Positions 52,733 through 61,189 of a DNA stretch of 64,000 bases are shown here, in pieces. Source of the stretch: Furfurilactobacillus milii (GTDB taxonomy: Bacteria > Bacillota > Bacilli > Lactobacillales > Lactobacillaceae). Made by a program: the position numbers and the translations under genes. The stretch lies in NCBI RefSeq assembly GCF_009864005.1, contig NZ_WEZQ01000009.1:1-64000 (forward strand), in the 5' to 3' direction. The notes under the pieces were generated by a model. The model ran no database searches and was not told the DNA's origin. It worked only from the letters and a program-made list of their open reading frames with translations. The stretch's first letter is position 1. Each line of letters starts with the position of its first letter.

Positions 52733-52850
52733 AAAAAACCGTTTAGACGAAGGTTGTACAATCATCCAAACGGTATGAGTTCATTTTAAATAAACGTTAG
52801 CCGAATGGATGCAAACCGGAAGTTTACCGTGCTTGCATCCAACAGTCGAT
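52733..52850 (-). promoter_or_regulatory. Attenuator ladder in the permease leader
   Basis: Five segments in order on the minus strand: 1 TGCTTGCATC (52848-52857), directly after the leader stop; 2 GGATGCAAGCAC (52829-52840); 3 GGTTTGCATCCATTCGG (52801-52817); 4 CCGTTTGGATG (52763-52773); 5 TCTAAACGG plus T6 (52733-52747). Segments 1:2, 2:3, 3:4 and 4:5 can each pair, and 4:5 is a terminator. A ribosome stalled early in the leader frees 1, giving 1:2 and 3:4, hence read-through; a ribosome at the stop covers 1, giving 2:3 and the terminator. Confidence 0.62.
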
Positions 52851-52857
52851 GCAAGCA

Positions 52858-52914
52858 CTAGCCAAACAGACTAAACGCGAATGCGTATGTGTTGTGAGTT
52901 AGTGATTGTGTCAT
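52858..52914 (-). CDS. Phe/Tyr-rich 18-residue leader peptide
   Basis: The ORF MTQSLTHNTYAFAFSLFG starts 7 nt after AAGGAG and ends at TAG just before the first attenuator arm. Tyr10, Phe12, Phe14 and Phe17 crowd the last half, as in known aromatic leader peptides. It begins about 40 nt after the start of transcription from a good promoter. Confidence 0.62.
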   Translation of the reverse strand: MTQSLTHNTYAFAFSLFG

Positions 52915-52961
52915 AAACGTTCTCCTTGAAGTATGAGAAATTTTCTCATTTGATGACCATA

Positions 52962-52990
52962 ACTATAACGATTTTTTTAGACATCGTCAA
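52962..52990 (-). promoter_or_regulatory. Promoter of the leader/permease unit
   Basis: On the minus strand TTGACG (52985-52990), 17-nt spacer and TATAGT (52962-52967). A palindrome ATGAGAAAATTTCTCAT (near 52932-52950) lies between the start of transcription and the leader ORF. Confidence 0.65.
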
Positions 52991-53108
52991 CCGTTAATTT
53001 TTAAAGCAAAACGAAGGATGAATCTAATGTTTCGATTACGGAGCATTTTTAAACTCTGCGCTGATGGTGTAAACTTAACATCTGTGAGAAATTGAACGGA
53101 GGAAAACC

Positions 53109-53666
53109 ATGAAGAAACGTGTCTTTGTCATTACCGGAGCAACCGGCACTGGCAAAACCACCGTCAGTGATTATTTGCGTGATTATTATCATATGCCTAA
53201 GGTAATCACACATACAACACGACCACCCCGAAAGGGCGAAATGAACGGTGTCGATTATTATTTTGAAGATGATGCATCGTTTGATAAAAACCACTATTTA
53301 GAGCAAGTTGCTTATTCAGGTTACCGCTACGGCTCTTCCCATGAGGGGATCGATGCTGGGTTTGAGAAAAATCCTTACATCACGATCGTCTTAGACACGA
53401 AGGGTGCCATTACTTATGCAAAAGAGCTCGGTGATGAGGCGATCATTATTTTCTTGACTGTTAGTCAGAATGAAGATTTGATTGATCGAATGACCAAACG
53501 TGGGGATGACACGGTGATGCTACAGGAACGGCTGGATAGTCCTGAGTATCGGCGCGACCTGACCTTACCGGCGGAATTGAAGGATGTAGCGCATGTCATT
53601 GTAAATGATGACCTAGATTCAACAAAGAAAAAAATCGATACCTTGGTTACTGAAACCTTGAACTAG
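53109..53666 (+). CDS. Guanylate kinase-like protein
   Basis: A 185-residue P-loop protein with Walker A GATGTGKTT at residues 8-16 and the GMP-binding pattern THTTRPPRKGEMNGVDYYFE of guanylate kinases. It probably phosphorylates GMP or a related nucleotide. The essential gmk of lactobacilli usually sits near rpoZ and priA, which are absent here, so this may be a second copy with a divergent role. GGAGG precedes the ATG. Confidence 0.82.
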   Translation: MKKRVFVITGATGTGKTTVSDYLRDYYHMPKVITHTTRPPRKGEMNGVDYYFEDDASFDKNHYLEQVAYSGYRYGSSHEGIDAGFEKNPYITIVLDTKGAITYAKELGDEAIIIFLTVSQNEDLIDRMTKRGDDTVMLQERLDSPEYRRDLTLPAELKDVAHVIVNDDLDSTKKKIDTLVTETLN

Positions 53667-53705
53667 AAACTATTGTTTTGACTGATTTTCTGTTACACTA
53701 CTTAA

Positions 53706-53720
53706 TGGTAATCGTTACTT
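53706..53720. promoter_or_regulatory. Fur-family box-like site
   Basis: TGGTAAT-C-GTTACTT, a 7-1-7 inverted element with the core GTAA-TCG-TTAC, lies 52 nt before the Fur-family gene. The geometry is that of Fur/Zur/PerR boxes, so the regulator may control itself. Confidence 0.5.
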
Positions 53721-53771
53721 TTTAAAAACAATACAGATTGAAAATGTCATCAATGTACTGGAGGTCTTACC

Positions 53772-54209
53772 ATGGCAGAAGATGTAAATACTGCGGTTGA
53801 AGTTTTGCAGAAACATCATCTAAAAATCACTAAACAACGGCGAACGATGTTGTCGTTTTTGTGTCAACGTCCAGATCATTATACAGATGTGACGAGTTTG
53901 GATGCGTACATGCGGGACTTTTATCCAGGGATGAGCCATGCGACCATTTACCGGAACGTCAAGGAATTTGAAGACCTCGGCTTGGTTGAACAACAGGTGA
54001 ACGGTGACCAAGCGCGTATCAAATTTCAGTGCGACTTCGCTAATATGCACCATCATCACTTCATCTGTCGTAATTGCGGAAAAGTGACGGAATTGACCAT
54101 GTGTCCAATGGACTTTTTTGCCAACCAGTTGCCGGGGGCACAAATTGAGGGCCATCGTTTTGAAATGTATGGCTTGTGTGCGGACTGTGTTGCTGCTGGT
54201 GTAGAGTGA
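53772..54209 (+). CDS. Fur family metalloregulator
   Basis: A 145-residue winged-helix metalloregulator. The DNA-binding helix is in DAYMRDFYPGMSHATIYRNV, with the HHHHF metal-site region. Two CxxC pairs (CRNC and CADC) hold the structural zinc. Whether it senses iron, zinc, manganese or peroxide cannot be decided: the PerR Asp/His pattern is not clear-cut. ACTGGAGG precedes the ATG. A Fur-box-like site lies upstream; no metal transporter is next to it. Confidence 0.88.
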   Translation: MAEDVNTAVEVLQKHHLKITKQRRTMLSFLCQRPDHYTDVTSLDAYMRDFYPGMSHATIYRNVKEFEDLGLVEQQVNGDQARIKFQCDFANMHHHHFICRNCGKVTELTMCPMDFFANQLPGAQIEGHRFEMYGLCADCVAAGVE

Positions 54210-54258
54210 TATTGGTCCGAAGCAAACAAAACGAAAATCTTAAGTTCCATGTAAATCG

Positions 54259-54291
54259 AACCCGCCGACGTTTAACGCTGACGGGTTTTGT
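54259..54291 (+). terminator. Terminator of the Fur-family gene
   Basis: AACCCGCCGACG pairs with CGCTGACGGGTT (one mismatch) across TTTAA and is followed by TTTTG. Confidence 0.65.
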
Positions 54292-54378
54292 CTATACTAT
54301 ATGGTTGAATTGGTCTAGCAGCCAATGAACAAAAAGATTTCGTTTCAATGAGTAAGTTTTATAAATAAGGAGTTAGCT

Positions 54379-54855
54379 ATGGATCATCGAATTCCGCCGT
54401 TTGTGACCCCCGTTGCTGTTGTGTCGATTATTTTGGCGCTGTCCGCAACTAATATTGTGGTTAACAAAGTGACGAACACGTCTGAAGGGGCGCCGGTCAC
54501 AAGAACGGTAACCAATTCATCCGGCAGTTCAATCCAATCGTCGGATGATTCTAAAAAAGATAGTAATTCAAGTTCAAATAGTGAAAGTTCTAAGACTGAC
54601 AGCACTGCTGACGAAAAATCTAGCAGTCAAACCACTGATGAGTCGACGCCAAGCACAACGACGAAGAGCAATAGTACGACTGACAACAGTGATGGTGGAA
54701 CCACGACCCGTCAAAGTAGCTCATCGGTCACTGAATCAAGTGCAGCCAGTTCTTCTACAACTGCCAATTCTACGAACAATAATAGTGCTACAACAGGCAA
54801 TACGGGTGCTAATACAGGCTCGTCTACCGCAACCACTACATCAAGCAGTCAATAG
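54379..54855 (+). CDS. Membrane-anchored Ser/Thr/Asn-rich protein
   Basis: A 158-residue protein with one N-terminal membrane segment (PVAVVSIILALSATNIVV, residues ~11-28). The rest is a low-complexity tail of S, T, N, D and K without a cell-wall sorting signal. The tail is extracellular if the segment is a signal anchor, and may be glycosylated or act as a spacer. AAGGAG precedes the ATG. The next membrane protein follows after 51 nt and may be co-transcribed. Function unknown. Confidence 0.7.
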   Translation: MDHRIPPFVTPVAVVSIILALSATNIVVNKVTNTSEGAPVTRTVTNSSGSSIQSSDDSKKDSNSSSNSESSKTDSTADEKSSSQTTDESTPSTTTKSNSTTDNSDGGTTTRQSSSSVTESSAASSSTTANSTNNNSATTGNTGANTGSSTATTTSSSQ

Positions 54856-54906
54856 ACGGTTATTTTTGATTTAGCAACTCTCATGAAAAAGTAAGTAGGT
54901 GACAAC

Positions 54907-55878
54907 ATGCTTAGTTTGCTCGACATGGCAAACCATTTTCTTGGTTATTTTAATGTCAACACAACGTTAAAGGGACGCATTTACACCATCTTGGGCTTTT
55001 TTGGCGATTGGTATTTGCTCTACATTGGGATTCGGTTTATTCAAAACCAGGGATACTTGCGTGGCGCATTGCTCATCTTGGTCTTCTTTGCCCTGATGTA
55101 CTTTACACTGGTCAACTTCTTCTTTTATTTTCTCAAACGTCGGTTTGTACTCGACCCGTCTGAAAGGATTGCGGCCTTACTGGGCGATGAACGTTTAAAA
55201 GAACAGGAAAGTCGTTTCAATGATCACGATCGATACGATCATTTTGCTCCGGCCACGGGGTTATATGATGAAAAGCAGGTCATTCCGGCTAAGGTTGAGT
55301 TGAATGGTACCAACCACAAGAACTTGGCTCAGATTGCCGCACAGTTACAGGCGGCCAACCTGTTACCTCAAGATTATGAAGGCCATAGTGACCAAGAAGT
55401 TTTGAACCAGGCTAAGGAGACCAATAAGCCAGTGTTTGCAATCGGTGAGGGAACACCGTTACCTTATTTTGATCTGCGACAACAGGATGGTCATTTTGTA
55501 GTCTATGCGGGGATGAATCAGATGACGGCATTGCCGGTCGGTCGGGTAACACGGGTCGGCTTGTCGGACATTAAGCAAGCACATGAGCAGTTCAAACTAT
55601 TTTTAGCCACCGCTGTTTTGCAAGGCGGGGTGGCTAAATCAGCCGGACGCTCCGGTGTCATTGAGCGACGTTTGCCATACACGGTTAAAGTTGAGGTTGC
55701 TTTCAGTGAAAAGAATGCGGCCTCCAATGCGACTAGTCAGAATTCGTCTGCCTTTTCTGAAAGTCAGACGTTTACTGAGGAACCAAAGCGTTCTTTTGCA
55801 AAATCTGCTGAAAATGTAGATTCAGTTAACAACAGTTTGTCAAATAAAACGCCTCAAAATCGTCGAGAAAATCGATAA
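54907..55878 (+). CDS. Membrane protein, probable DUF6681-like family
   Basis: A 323-residue protein with a hydrophobic N-terminus of about three helices (residues ~25-95: IYTILGFFGDWYLLYIGIRF, LLILVFFALMYFTLVNFFFY), then a soluble domain (about 130-270) and a disordered, S/N-rich C-terminus. From memory this matches a family conserved in lactobacilli (DUF6681); no function is known to me. GTAGGTG precedes the ATG. It follows the Ser/Thr-rich gene on the same strand. Confidence 0.65.
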   Translation: MLSLLDMANHFLGYFNVNTTLKGRIYTILGFFGDWYLLYIGIRFIQNQGYLRGALLILVFFALMYFTLVNFFFYFLKRRFVLDPSERIAALLGDERLKEQESRFNDHDRYDHFAPATGLYDEKQVIPAKVELNGTNHKNLAQIAAQLQAANLLPQDYEGHSDQEVLNQAKETNKPVFAIGEGTPLPYFDLRQQDGHFVVYAGMNQMTALPVGRVTRVGLSDIKQAHEQFKLFLATAVLQGGVAKSAGRSGVIERRLPYTVKVEVAFSEKNAASNATSQNSSAFSESQTFTEEPKRSFAKSAENVDSVNNSLSNKTPQNRRENR

Positions 55879-55920
55879 TTTTGAGAGATTAGATTATCAA
55901 TAAGAAAATATCGTGAAAAC

Positions 55921-55958
55921 GGGCGTGTCGGAGCACAGTAGCTTTGACACGCCCTCTT
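55921..55958 (+). terminator. Terminator-like hairpin
   Basis: GGGCGTGTC pairs with GACACGCCC and is followed by TCTTATT. The T-run is imperfect. Confidence 0.6.
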
Positions 55959-56051
55959 ATTAGGGTCTAAACTTAGTTAATGACCTTGAGAATTACACAA
56001 CTTGTAATTCAACAGTTTAGGTTGAGATTATTTGAGGGTGAGGAACCGATT

Positions 56052-56789
56052 ATGTCAATGATTGAATTTCACGACGTACAGAAGTATTACGGTGACTTTC
56101 ATGCGTTAAAAGACATTAATTTAACGATGGAAGCAGGAGAAACGGTTGTGCTCATCGGGCCGTCAGGTTCAGGGAAGAGTACATTATCCCGAACAATTAA
56201 TGGTTTGGAGCGGATCCAGAGTGGCCAGTTAATTGTCAATGGGCAGGATCTGGCTAATCCGAAGACGGATATGAACCGGATTCGGAAGAATGTTGGAATG
56301 GTGTTCCAGCACTTCAACTTGTATGAAAACAAGTCTGTGTTGGAAAACATCATGTTGGCACCTCGAATCGTGCTACATAGAAAAGAAGATGAAAACAAGA
56401 AGTTAGCCATGCAACTGTTAGACCAAGTTGGTTTGGCAGACAAAGCTAACAACATGCCATCCGAAATTTCTGGTGGGCAGGCACAGCGTGTGGCCATTGC
56501 GCGTTCACTAGCTATGCAGCCAAAGGCATTGATTTTTGACGAGCCAACATCTGCGTTGGACCCAGAAATGATTGACGATGTGCTGGGTGTTATGAAGACA
56601 ATTGCTAACGACTCAAGTATGACAATGCTGGTTGTGACTCACGAAATGGGCTTTGCCCGTGAAGTTGCTAACCGGGTTATCTTTATGGCGGACGGCCAAA
56701 TTCTTGAAGATGATGCAACGAAGGAATTCTTCGATCATCCAAAAGAGGAACGTGCCCGTCAGTTCCTGAGCAAGATCATTAACCACTAA
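56052..56789 (+). CDS. glnQ: Amino acid ABC transporter ATP-binding protein (GlnQ type)
   Basis: A 245-residue polar amino acid ABC ATPase: Walker A GPSGSGKST, Q-loop QHFNLYENKSVLENI, signature ISGGQAQRVAIARSL, Walker B ALIFDEPTSALDP. I chose the ATG at 56052, with TGAGG 8 nt upstream. It is the first gene of glnQ-glnH-glnP-glnP, which imports glutamine, glutamate or a related polar amino acid. A structured repeat separates it from glnH. Confidence 0.92.
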   Translation: MSMIEFHDVQKYYGDFHALKDINLTMEAGETVVLIGPSGSGKSTLSRTINGLERIQSGQLIVNGQDLANPKTDMNRIRKNVGMVFQHFNLYENKSVLENIMLAPRIVLHRKEDENKKLAMQLLDQVGLADKANNMPSEISGGQAQRVAIARSLAMQPKALIFDEPTSALDPEMIDDVLGVMKTIANDSSMTMLVVTHEMGFAREVANRVIFMADGQILEDDATKEFFDHPKEERARQFLSKIINH

Positions 56790-56800
56790 TTTGGAAAGAG

Positions 56801-56925
56801 TGTTGCCTAACTCCGGGTGAATCCGAGCAACAACGTGAATGGTGAAATTGAACTAGCGGTCTTTGCTAGGGCAGTTTCAGCTTTCGGGTTGTGCACAGGA
56901 TTCAGGAGTTGGGTGCACGTTTAGA
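56801..56925 (+). repeat. Structured repeat, family II, copy 2
   Basis: It lies between glnQ and glnH. Nested stems: CCTAACTCC/GGAGTTGGG, TGAATCC/GGATTCA, GC-ACAAC/GTTGTGC, TGAAATTG/CAGTTTCA, CTAGC/GCTAG. The loop elements CCGAGCAAYAACG, CTTTGCT and GCACAGG are shared with copy 1 (15040-15150), but the stems differ on both sides with pairing kept. In this place it could stabilise mRNA or reduce read-through from glnQ to glnH. Confidence 0.65.
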
Positions 56926-56982
56926 AAGTGTTGCCGAAGCCCAGATTCCGAGTTTTCGGCACACAATTATGGAGGCACTGTC

Positions 56983-57813
56983 ATGAAGAAACAATTCAGA
57001 CTTGCGACCTTATTAGTGGCGTTGGGCGCGTTGATGCTGACATTGAGTGGTTGTGGAAAATCACTGTCGCAACAAGACGTTCTGCAAAATGATCGCAAGG
57101 CAAACACAATTACATGGGGTGTTAAGGCCGATACCAAACTGTTTGGTTTGATGGATGTTCGTGATAATCAAATCAAAGGGTTTGATGTGGACATGGCTAA
57201 GCACATTACCCGGCACATCCTCGGCAAAAAGGGGAAAGCTAAGTTTATTCAAGTGACGTCACAGTCACGTATTCCATTGTTGAAAAATGGGAATATTGAT
57301 GCCATTATCGCCACGATGACGATTACGCCACAACGTGAAAAAGTTGTTAGCTTTTCGAATTCGTACTTTGATGCCGGTCAGTCGCTACTAGTTCCAAACG
57401 GCAGTAAAATCAAAAACGTCAGTGATTTAAACAAATCTGGGACAACCGTTCTGGGGGTTGTCGGTGCGAACTCAGTTCAAAACATTAAGAAGTTTGCGCC
57501 TAAGGCTCGTGTCTTGGAACTTCAAGATTATGCCCAAGCATTGACGTCTCTGAAAGCTGGTCAAGGGGTTGCCTTAACTACTGATAACGGGATCCTTTAT
57601 GGGATGGCCGTTCAAAACCCTGGCTTTAAAGTTGTTGGCGGGACATTCACCAGGGAGCCTTACGGGGTTGCCGTTAATAAAGGTCAAAAGCCATTTACTA
57701 ACGAGGTCAACAAGGCCATCAAGGAAATGGAAGCTGACGGCGAATATAATCAATTAATTAAAAAATGGTTCGGTAACGTGCCTGGATTTAACTACAAGGA
57801 GCTGGAGCGATAA
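56983..57813 (+). CDS. glnH: Amino acid-binding lipoprotein (GlnH type)
   Basis: A 276-residue SBP_bac_3 lipoprotein. The signal peptide RLATLLVALGALMLTL ends in the lipobox LSGC. The mature part has FDVDMAKHITRHI and MTITPQREKVVSFSNSYFDA, typical of glutamine and polar amino acid binders. TGGAGG precedes the chosen ATG; the longer reading runs back into the repeat. It captures substrate for the GlnQ/GlnP importer. The stop overlaps the glnP start. Confidence 0.9.
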   Translation: MKKQFRLATLLVALGALMLTLSGCGKSLSQQDVLQNDRKANTITWGVKADTKLFGLMDVRDNQIKGFDVDMAKHITRHILGKKGKAKFIQVTSQSRIPLLKNGNIDAIIATMTITPQREKVVSFSNSYFDAGQSLLVPNGSKIKNVSDLNKSGTTVLGVVGANSVQNIKKFAPKARVLELQDYAQALTSLKAGQGVALTTDNGILYGMAVQNPGFKVVGGTFTREPYGVAVNKGQKPFTNEVNKAIKEMEADGEYNQLIKKWFGNVPGFNYKELER

Positions 57814-58451
57814 TGATTACTATTTTATCTGATCATTGGCAAGAGCTGTTGACCGGTCTGGGTTGGACGCTATTATCCAGTGTCCTGGCGTTAATTTTCA
57901 GTCTGATTATCGGTTCATTATTTGCCATCATGGAAGTTACGGAAAGTAAAGTGGCACGCACAATTGCTCGGATCTATATCGAAATTTTCCGGAACATTCC
58001 ATTACTGGTTATTACAAGTTTCTTCTACCTTGTCATTCCAATGTATGTCGTTAAAGTTAACGGCTTTACTGCTGGGACGATTGGGCTAACAATTTATACA
58101 TCAGCGTTCATTGCTGAAACGGTACGGTCAGGGATTCAATCTGTCGACCCAGGCCAAATGGAAGGTGCTCGGGCGAACGGATTGACGTTCTGGCAGGCCA
58201 TGTCAAACGTCATCTTGCCACAAGCATTCCGTTTGGTTATTCCCCCACTTGGTAACCAGTTCGTTAACTTGGTTAAGAACTCATCCGTGCTGGCCTTCGT
58301 TGCCGGGTTTGATTTAATGTATCAAGCCAACAACATTGCATCCATCACGTTTGATACGATTAACAGTTATATGGTTGTCGGGGTGTTGTACCTGATTATC
58401 ACGATGCCAATCAGTTACTACATGCGTTATCTAGAGAAACGCTTAGCGTAG
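57813..58451 (+). CDS. glnP: Amino acid ABC transporter permease (first GlnP)
   Basis: A 212-residue His/Glu/Gln/Arg/opine-family permease with about five helices and the EAA loop EGARANGLTFWQAMSNVILP. The ATG shares one base with the glnH stop (TAATG). It forms a heterodimer with the next permease. Confidence 0.9.
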   Translation: MITILSDHWQELLTGLGWTLLSSVLALIFSLIIGSLFAIMEVTESKVARTIARIYIEIFRNIPLLVITSFFYLVIPMYVVKVNGFTAGTIGLTIYTSAFIAETVRSGIQSVDPGQMEGARANGLTFWQAMSNVILPQAFRLVIPPLGNQFVNLVKNSSVLAFVAGFDLMYQANNIASITFDTINSYMVVGVLYLIITMPISYYMRYLEKRLA

Positions 58452-58467
58452 AAAGGGGAGCTAACAG

Positions 58468-59121
58468 ATGAAATCATTTATTGATGCCTATTCATGGATC
58501 AACCTCCGTTACCTCCTCGAAGGGCTGTGGATTACTGTTGAAGTGTCCGTTGCATCCGTGATTTTAAGCTTTATTCTCGGTTCATTTTTAGGAATTATTC
58601 GGTATACAAAAATTAAGTATGTTTCGGCGATTGTCGGTTTTATTATCGATCTTATTCGGAACTTGCCACTGTTGCTGATCATCTTCTTCACTTACTTTGG
58701 ATTGCCAAACTTCGGATTCAAACCCGAAATTATTCCAGCGACAATCTTAGCGATGACCATTTTCGAATCCACCATGTTGGCCGAAATTATTCGGTCAGGG
58801 ATTCAGGCGGTTCCGAATGGTCAGATGGAAGGTGCCCGGGCAAACGGATTGACGTACTGGCAGGCTATGTTCCAGATCATTCTGCCACAAGCCTACAAAA
58901 AGATGATTCCTGCGTTGGTTAGTCAGTTTATTTCACTGATCAAGGATACGTCGCTGGCAACGATCATTGTGTTACCAGATTTGACGTACCACGCACAAAT
59001 TATTTATGGACAGAACGCCAACTACATTATTCCAATGTTCTTAGCACTTGCTGTGATGTACTTTATCGTATGTTACGGATTGTCTGTTTTGGCCAATTAC
59101 ATCGACCGTCGTTTAGCTTAA
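58468..59121 (+). CDS. glnP: Amino acid ABC transporter permease (second GlnP)
   Basis: A 217-residue permease related to the preceding gene, with the EAA loop EGARANGLTYWQAMFQIILP and about five helices. GGGGAG precedes the ATG. It is the last gene of the operon, followed by a terminator. Confidence 0.9.
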   Translation: MKSFIDAYSWINLRYLLEGLWITVEVSVASVILSFILGSFLGIIRYTKIKYVSAIVGFIIDLIRNLPLLLIIFFTYFGLPNFGFKPEIIPATILAMTIFESTMLAEIIRSGIQAVPNGQMEGARANGLTYWQAMFQIILPQAYKKMIPALVSQFISLIKDTSLATIIVLPDLTYHAQIIYGQNANYIIPMFLALAVMYFIVCYGLSVLANYIDRRLA

Positions 59122-59143
59122 TTCGGTTTATATATCATTTTTG

Positions 59144-59185
59144 CCATCAATCAACTGGTTTCTGCCAGTGATTGATGGTTTTTTT
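59144..59185 (+). terminator. Terminator of the gln operon
   Basis: CCATCAATCAACTGG pairs with CCAGTGATTGATGG (one bulge) and is followed by seven T. Confidence 0.88.
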
Positions 59186-59192
59186 GTTCATT

Positions 59193-59385
59193 GCTTCCGG
59201 TGGTCAGCATTGGCACGCTCGCCGTGGGACCGGTTCAAGCCTCCCAAGTTCGGAGTCTCTCACCTCGCCGACAAGCCTCGTAAAGCCCACGAGTCTTGTC
59301 GACCGTCCGTATTGTAAATTCGAGAAAACCATTCGAATTAACAACACCTTCACGGGTCGGTATCAATGCTGACCACCTAACGCTT
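59193..59385 (-). repeat. Structured repeat family I, unit E
   Basis: Reverse-oriented single unit directly after the gln terminator. Minus strand: GTGGTCAGCATTG/CAATGCTGACCAC outer stem, TTGTTAATTCG/CGAATTTACAA, CGGACGGTC, CGACAAGACTCGT/ACGAGGCTTGTCG, CTCC/GGGAG, TTGAACCGGTCCCACGG. It is the cleanest full-length example, with the most regular pairing. Confidence 0.7.
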
Positions 59386-59533
59386 TGTTCGTGGTCTAAG
59401 GGCTGCATGCATGATAACTAATTGAAATCAAAAAAAGTTAAATAAATATTTCTTTTGTGGAAAAAGTGCTATTCTAATTGAAAATTAATCTTTAGGATTC
59501 GTACATATTATTTTTACTTAGGGGGTGACGGGG

Positions 59534-60262
59534 ATGGAGATTCAATTAGATCAGGTTCGCAAAGATTATGGTCGTACGGAGGTTTTACACGGTGTGTCTT
59601 TTTCATTGCCGTTGGATACTGGCAATGTCTTTGGCTTGATTGGGCCAAACGGGGCAGGCAAATCAACCTTAATGCGGTTGCTCAGCGGGATTACGACCAT
59701 CAATGGTGGGCAATTGAAGATTGATACTCAGGGTGATTCACACTATGACAAGTGGGCTCAGCGCAATTCACTGTATATTCCGGCTGGTGATCGTGGATTA
59801 CGAAATAAATTAACGCCATTGGAAAATCTACGTTATTTCAGTGCTATTCGATGTGTACCATTTAGAGATACACAGGCCAGAATGCTGGCCAATGCCAAGC
59901 TGTTTGATGCGGAAAGTCTTATGAATAAAGAGTTTGATCAAATGTCGACTGGACAAAAGAAAAAGGCAACATTACTCGTCGCCATTTCGTTTGATACACC
60001 GATGTTATTGTTGGACGAACCTTCAAATGGTCTGGATATGTCTGCACAAGTCGATTTAATGAAGCTGGTTGACTCTGTTGCTAAAAAGTCGCAGCATACG
60101 ATTATTCTGTCTTCCCATGATCCAGTACTAATGAGTGAAGTGACCACACAGTATATATTTGTGAATGAGGGGACTGTGATTAAAACGGTCGATCACAGTT
60201 TGTCGGAAGCGGAATTGCGGCAAATGTATGAACAACTTTATCAAAAGGCGGTGATTCGATGA
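59534..60262 (+). CDS. ABC transporter ATP-binding protein
   Basis: A 242-residue ABC-2-type exporter ATPase: Walker A GPNGAGKST, signature MSTGQKKKATLLVA, Walker B LLLDEPSNGLD. AGGGGG precedes the ATG at 59534; a GTG 9 nt earlier overlaps that site. It forms an operon with the permease at 60259 (ATGA overlap). The substrate is unknown; candidates are lipids, peptides or drugs. Confidence 0.85.
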   Translation: MEIQLDQVRKDYGRTEVLHGVSFSLPLDTGNVFGLIGPNGAGKSTLMRLLSGITTINGGQLKIDTQGDSHYDKWAQRNSLYIPAGDRGLRNKLTPLENLRYFSAIRCVPFRDTQARMLANAKLFDAESLMNKEFDQMSTGQKKKATLLVAISFDTPMLLLDEPSNGLDMSAQVDLMKLVDSVAKKSQHTIILSSHDPVLMSEVTTQYIFVNEGTVIKTVDHSLSEAELRQMYEQLYQKAVIR

Positions 60263-61047
60263 GCGTACGTGAATTGGGCACCATGATCTGGGTTGAAGTA
60301 ACGATGCAAATGAAGACGGACATCAAATACTTATCATCGACCGTGAGTGAGTTTATTCTTTATACTTTTGCATATTTAGCGGTAGTGATCTTTGGAGCAG
60401 TGAAGGGCATGAACGCTTTTTATCACACAAATCTTGGCGTTGTCATGATCCTAATTGGTTTTATGTTTTGGAATATGGGCGTGGTGGCAATGGACGAGTC
60501 GACTCTGTTTATTGAGACAGGGGCACGAACGGGTATTCTAGAAACGGAAATTCAATCCCGCTTTTCGCTGTGGTTCATTGCACTAGTTCGCAGCTGGGTC
60601 ACTGATATTTATTACTTTGTGTACTTACTCATTTTGAGTGTGATCACAGCATTTGTTATTTCTGTTCCAGTCCTGCAATTAGTTAAGGCTGACGTTCTCG
60701 TATTTGTCATCGCCATTATTTCAAACGTCGGCATGTTAGGGATTGGGCTGCTATTTGGGGCTGGTTCGTTGAGATTTAAGCGAGTGGGTAACTGGAGCAG
60801 CATTCTTCAGTCAGCGATATTATTCGTGGCAAACGTTGCGATGCCAAATTACTTTGGTGCCCAGTTGTTATTGCCGTTTGGTGCCGGTATTGAAATCACA
60901 AGGCACTTGTTCCTTGGACAATCAGTATCGCTTAACCTCATTGGAACTTATTTTGGCGTAAACGTCATCTGGTTTGCTCTGGGCTTAGTCATTTTTCGCC
61001 ATGCAATGCAGAAAGAGCGGCGCATTGGCAGTTTTGATCGATTTTAA
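60259..61047 (+). CDS. ABC-2-type transporter permease
   Basis: A 262-residue membrane protein with about six helices and no enzymatic motif. It fits the ABC-2 exporter permease type in size and topology. The ATG overlaps the ATPase stop (ATGA), so the two are coupled. A terminator follows at once. Confidence 0.82.
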   Translation: MSVRELGTMIWVEVTMQMKTDIKYLSSTVSEFILYTFAYLAVVIFGAVKGMNAFYHTNLGVVMILIGFMFWNMGVVAMDESTLFIETGARTGILETEIQSRFSLWFIALVRSWVTDIYYFVYLLILSVITAFVISVPVLQLVKADVLVFVIAIISNVGMLGIGLLFGAGSLRFKRVGNWSSILQSAILFVANVAMPNYFGAQLLLPFGAGIEITRHLFLGQSVSLNLIGTYFGVNVIWFALGLVIFRHAMQKERRIGSFDRF

Positions 61048-61062
61048 AATAAACGAAATGGA

Positions 61063-61092
61063 TGCGGACATTAAAAATGTCCGTATTTTTTT
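61063..61092 (+). terminator. Terminator of the ABC exporter operon
   Basis: TGCGGACATT pairs with AATGTCCGTA across AAA and is followed by seven T. Confidence 0.82.
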
Positions 61093-61102
61093 GAGTTACC
61101 AC

Positions 61103-61130
61103 TTGCAATTACTTTGTTACGCACTATAAT
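61103..61130 (+). promoter_or_regulatory. Promoter of a small ORF
   Basis: TTGCAA (61103-61108), 16-nt spacer and a perfect TATAAT (61125-61130) lie before the 39-codon ORF at 61190. Confidence 0.6.
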
Positions 61131-61189
61131 AATGCTATACAAATTACTTAAACACAAATAGTAATGCAATTGAAAGAAAGATGAGGTTT

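Noticed and set aside
54545-54874. Alternative-frame ORF over the Ser/Thr-rich gene
   Set aside because: It arises from the repetitive codons of the real gene; there is no start site and the protein is an artefact-like run of R, Q and L.
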